Shown here one piece after another: positions 62,168 through 64,000 of a stretch of 64,000 bases of DNA. Every line of letters starts with the position of its first letter. Within the stretch, counting starts at the first letter, position 1. Made by a program: the position numbers and the translations under genes. This DNA comes from Kalmusia sp. IMI 367209 (Eukaryota; Ascomycota; Dothideomycetes; Pleosporales; Didymosphaeriaceae): positions 2,294,001-2,358,000 of the forward strand of contig JAPEUQ010000003.1 of the NCBI GenBank assembly GCA_027946365.1, given 5' to 3'. Under the pieces are notes generated by a model, which ran no database searches, had not been told where the DNA came from, and saw only the letters and a list, made by a program, of their open reading frames with translations.

Positions 62168-63307
62168 ATGTCGCTACCACAGATCCTAGCCGAAGGAGTA
62201 TTCGCGAAACTCCCTGTACTCGTAAATGCAGATACTTGTTCCGGCAGGACTTACATTGTCACTGGAGGGAATCATGGCCTCGGTCTAGAAACCGCACGGC
62301 ATCTCGTTCGCAGCCAGGCAGCTCGCGTCATTCTCACTGTTCGAAATAATAAAGCAGGCGAGGAAGCCAAAACCGATATTGAACGCTCAACGGGCCGCAA
62401 GGGAGTTATTGACCTCTGGCATCTCGACCTCGCTTCTTTCGACTCTGTAAAGGCTTTTGCGAACAAATTGTCTTCGGAAGTCGAGAGAATCGATGCATTT
62501 GTAGCAAACGCTGGTGTCCAAATGGATAGGTGGGAAACGGCGGAAGGGAATGAACTGTCTATGACGGTCAATGTCATAAGCACCGTGCTGCTTAGCGTCC
62601 TGATAATGCCAAAACTCGTGGAGATTGCAAAGAAATTTAACAATTCACCAAAGCTGGTTTACACAGGAAGTGCACTCGGATTTGTAGCAGAAAAAGAGTT
62701 GGCCAAGAGCGGAGAGACCGATATTTTCAAAGGGCTTAACGATCAAAAGCGCGCAGATATGGACCAAAGGTATGTGCCTTCTTGACTATCTCCTGTGGGC
62801 AAGAAATGTATATCTGACTTGTTCCTAAGGTACGCACTTACCAAGCTCGTCCAAATGTACGCTATCCGCGAACTTGCCGCTCTCTGTCCCGTCGATCGCA
62901 CCGGTGTCACTATAAACATAATCGCTCCCGGACTATGTTCCACGGGCCTGGGTCACGATACAAGCACAAAGACACGGGCAATGGTGGCTGGGTTGAGGGC
63001 TGTGTTTGCTCGCACTGCTGAGCAGGGAAGTCGCACTATATTGCATGGTGTCGTGGCTGACACAGAAAGCCATGGGAGACTTTTATCTGGATGCAAGGTC
63101 AAAGAGTGAGTCTTGAACAGGACAATAGTCAACTTCGGACCGTTGTGCTAACAGCGCCGCAGATATTGGGTACCGAAATGGATGACTGATGCAGCTGGCC
63201 GAAAACTGCAGAAGCAGATCTGGAGCGAGCTTGTGGATATGATGGAGAAGGAGCAGCCTAGTTGTGTTTCGAAGCTTTCCTCAAGGATCGACGGCACGTC
63301 TGTGTAA
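62168..63307 (+). CDS. Short-chain dehydrogenase/reductase (SDR), retinol-dehydrogenase-like
   Basis: Exons 62168-62769, 62830-63105 and 63163-63307, predicted 340 aa. The Rossmann loop is YIVTGGNHGLGLETARHLV (TGxxxGxG). Next are the acidic LDLASFDSV segment, VANAGV and the Ser in LVYTGSALGF. The catalytic YxxxK (YALTK) is formed across intron 1, which removes 62770-62829 (GTATGT...CTAAG). Intron 2 (63106-63162; GTGAGT, GTGCTAAC branch) joins CKVKE to YWVPKWMTDAAGRKLQ, the usual end of these fungal dehydrogenases. The N-terminus is not a strong signal. Likely NADPH-dependent with a hydrophobic alcohol or ketone substrate; the substrate is unknown. Confidence 0.9.
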
Positions 63308-63878
63308 AGGAGATAAGGTGCATTCTCATGCATATGTCCTTCGTTCATAGTCGTCAAGTTGCCGCCGTATCTCTTTCTCCACGACCAGACTCTTAATAGA
63401 CTATTACGCAAGCAGATGTAACTCTAGCTGCATGAGATTCTGCCGTTATAACAGGCCTTATTTGCTTTTCTTCGCCTCAAGCTATGGTCGACCAGTCCTC
63501 TTCACGAGCAATCCATACTCCACTAGATGAATCGCTTAGCTAGCTGCATTTCGTGCATGTACAACCAGGACATAGTCTTAACGAAAAGGATTGTACGGAA
63601 ATTAATTGACCATACTGAGCAATGCCACTCATCCATATTTTATACGTGCCTGATAAAAGAAATACGGGAAACGAGAAGTAATGGCAGCACCTGCTACGCC
63701 TCGCTAGGATCTGCCTTGGCGGTCTTGGCAAGCGTCGTCATATGGCGCGTGAAACAGCATCAAGCCACAACTCATGCGCAACACCACCGCTTGAGGCAAC
63801 CATCACCCCGAAACAAGCCCAGTGTCTTTCCGTACTTCTTTTCAAGACTCCTCCACTAGGTGCTTCGCCATAACCAAC
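63308..63878. other. Intergenic region before the last gene
   Basis: About 570 bp between two plus-strand genes. Short frames occur but none is supportable. Confidence 0.4.
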
Positions 63879-64000
63879 ATGTCTGAGAAACCAATAGGCG
63901 AGAAGGTGAGAAGCAACCCCGCATGCCCCTCGTCGTCCGGCCTCCGTTCATATACTCACGAGCTCCCCTTAGCCCACCAAGCCAGGCACAGGCTCAGGCG
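63879..64000 (+). CDS. Start of an unidentified gene, truncated by the window
   Basis: ATG at 63879 opens MSEKPIGEK, then a GTGAGA donor at 63906 and a CTTAG acceptor at 63972 join to PTKPGTGSG at the window end (exons 63879-63905 and 63973 onward). Frame and phase agree, and the leader context (CCAACATG) is good. Too little is visible to name the product. Confidence 0.45.
   Translation, partial: MSEKPIGEKVRSNPACPSSSGLRSYTHELPLAHQARHRLR

Noticed and set aside
1..64000. tRNA, rRNA and CRISPR search by eye
   Set aside because: No TTCGA-type T-arm in a cloverleaf context, no rRNA-like sequence and no regularly spaced repeat was found. A covariance-model search would be decisive for small RNAs.

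Overview
This window is nuclear DNA from a filamentous ascomycete (Pezizomycotina), most likely a Dothideomycete. The evidence is dense monocistronic genes on both strands, many 46-80 bp introns with GT...CTAAC/CTGAC...AG signals, two HET (heterokaryon incompatibility) genes, a Zn(II)2Cys6 regulator, a DUF3468-type regulator-like protein and a 2EXR/F-box-like gene. I saw no rRNA, tRNA, CRISPR array or intact transposon. All multi-exon models are hand-built from reading frames, splice signals and family alignments recalled from general knowledge. Layout: 0-12.2 kb is mostly housekeeping: the C-terminal part of a vacuolar-type Ca2+ P-type ATPase, a Pmp3 protein with a PPxY tail, a MAPEG protein, DDB1, the RNA polymerase III subunit Rpc37/RPC5 (head-to-head with DDB1) and mitochondrial 3-hydroxyisobutyrate dehydrogenase. 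From 13.5-24.8 kb the content is lineage-specific: a HET gene with an apparent frameshift, an LRR (RNI-like) protein, a 2EXR-like membrane protein, an ankyrin protein with a long run of amphipathic helices, a gene-poor 2.2 kb stretch, and two small Cys/His-rich proteins sharing an N-terminal signature. From 24.8-31.2 kb is a compact conserved block: RIX7 AAA ATPase, ESCRT-III VPS20, a PITHD1-like protein, LSM8 and a carboxymuconolactone-decarboxylase-like protein. From 31-49 kb is accessory DNA: a multi-span membrane protein, a Zn2Cys6 factor, a divergent pair of two-FAS1-domain surface proteins with identical intron positions, an intact HET gene, a Gly/Arg-rich protein with a PPxY motif, and an F-box-like protein. 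From 49.4-63.3 kb lies the most suggestive region, a run of metabolic genes: an MDR oxidoreductase, a CE4 polysaccharide/amide deacetylase, two SDRs, a flavin monooxygenase fused to an NTF2/SnoaL-like domain, a small secreted Cys protein, a Dal5-type MFS transporter, a divergent DUF3468 regulator and a third SDR. Together these look like a possible catabolic or detoxification cluster (uptake, amide hydrolysis, oxygenation, redox steps, dedicated regulator); the substrate is unknown. Gene structure is the other theme. The MFS gene needs a GC-AG intron, the neighbouring regulator needs an intron whose donor reads GA instead of GT (a rare GA-AG intron or a broken donor), and five introns in four genes are multiples of three with no stop, so their retention would still give full-length proteins.
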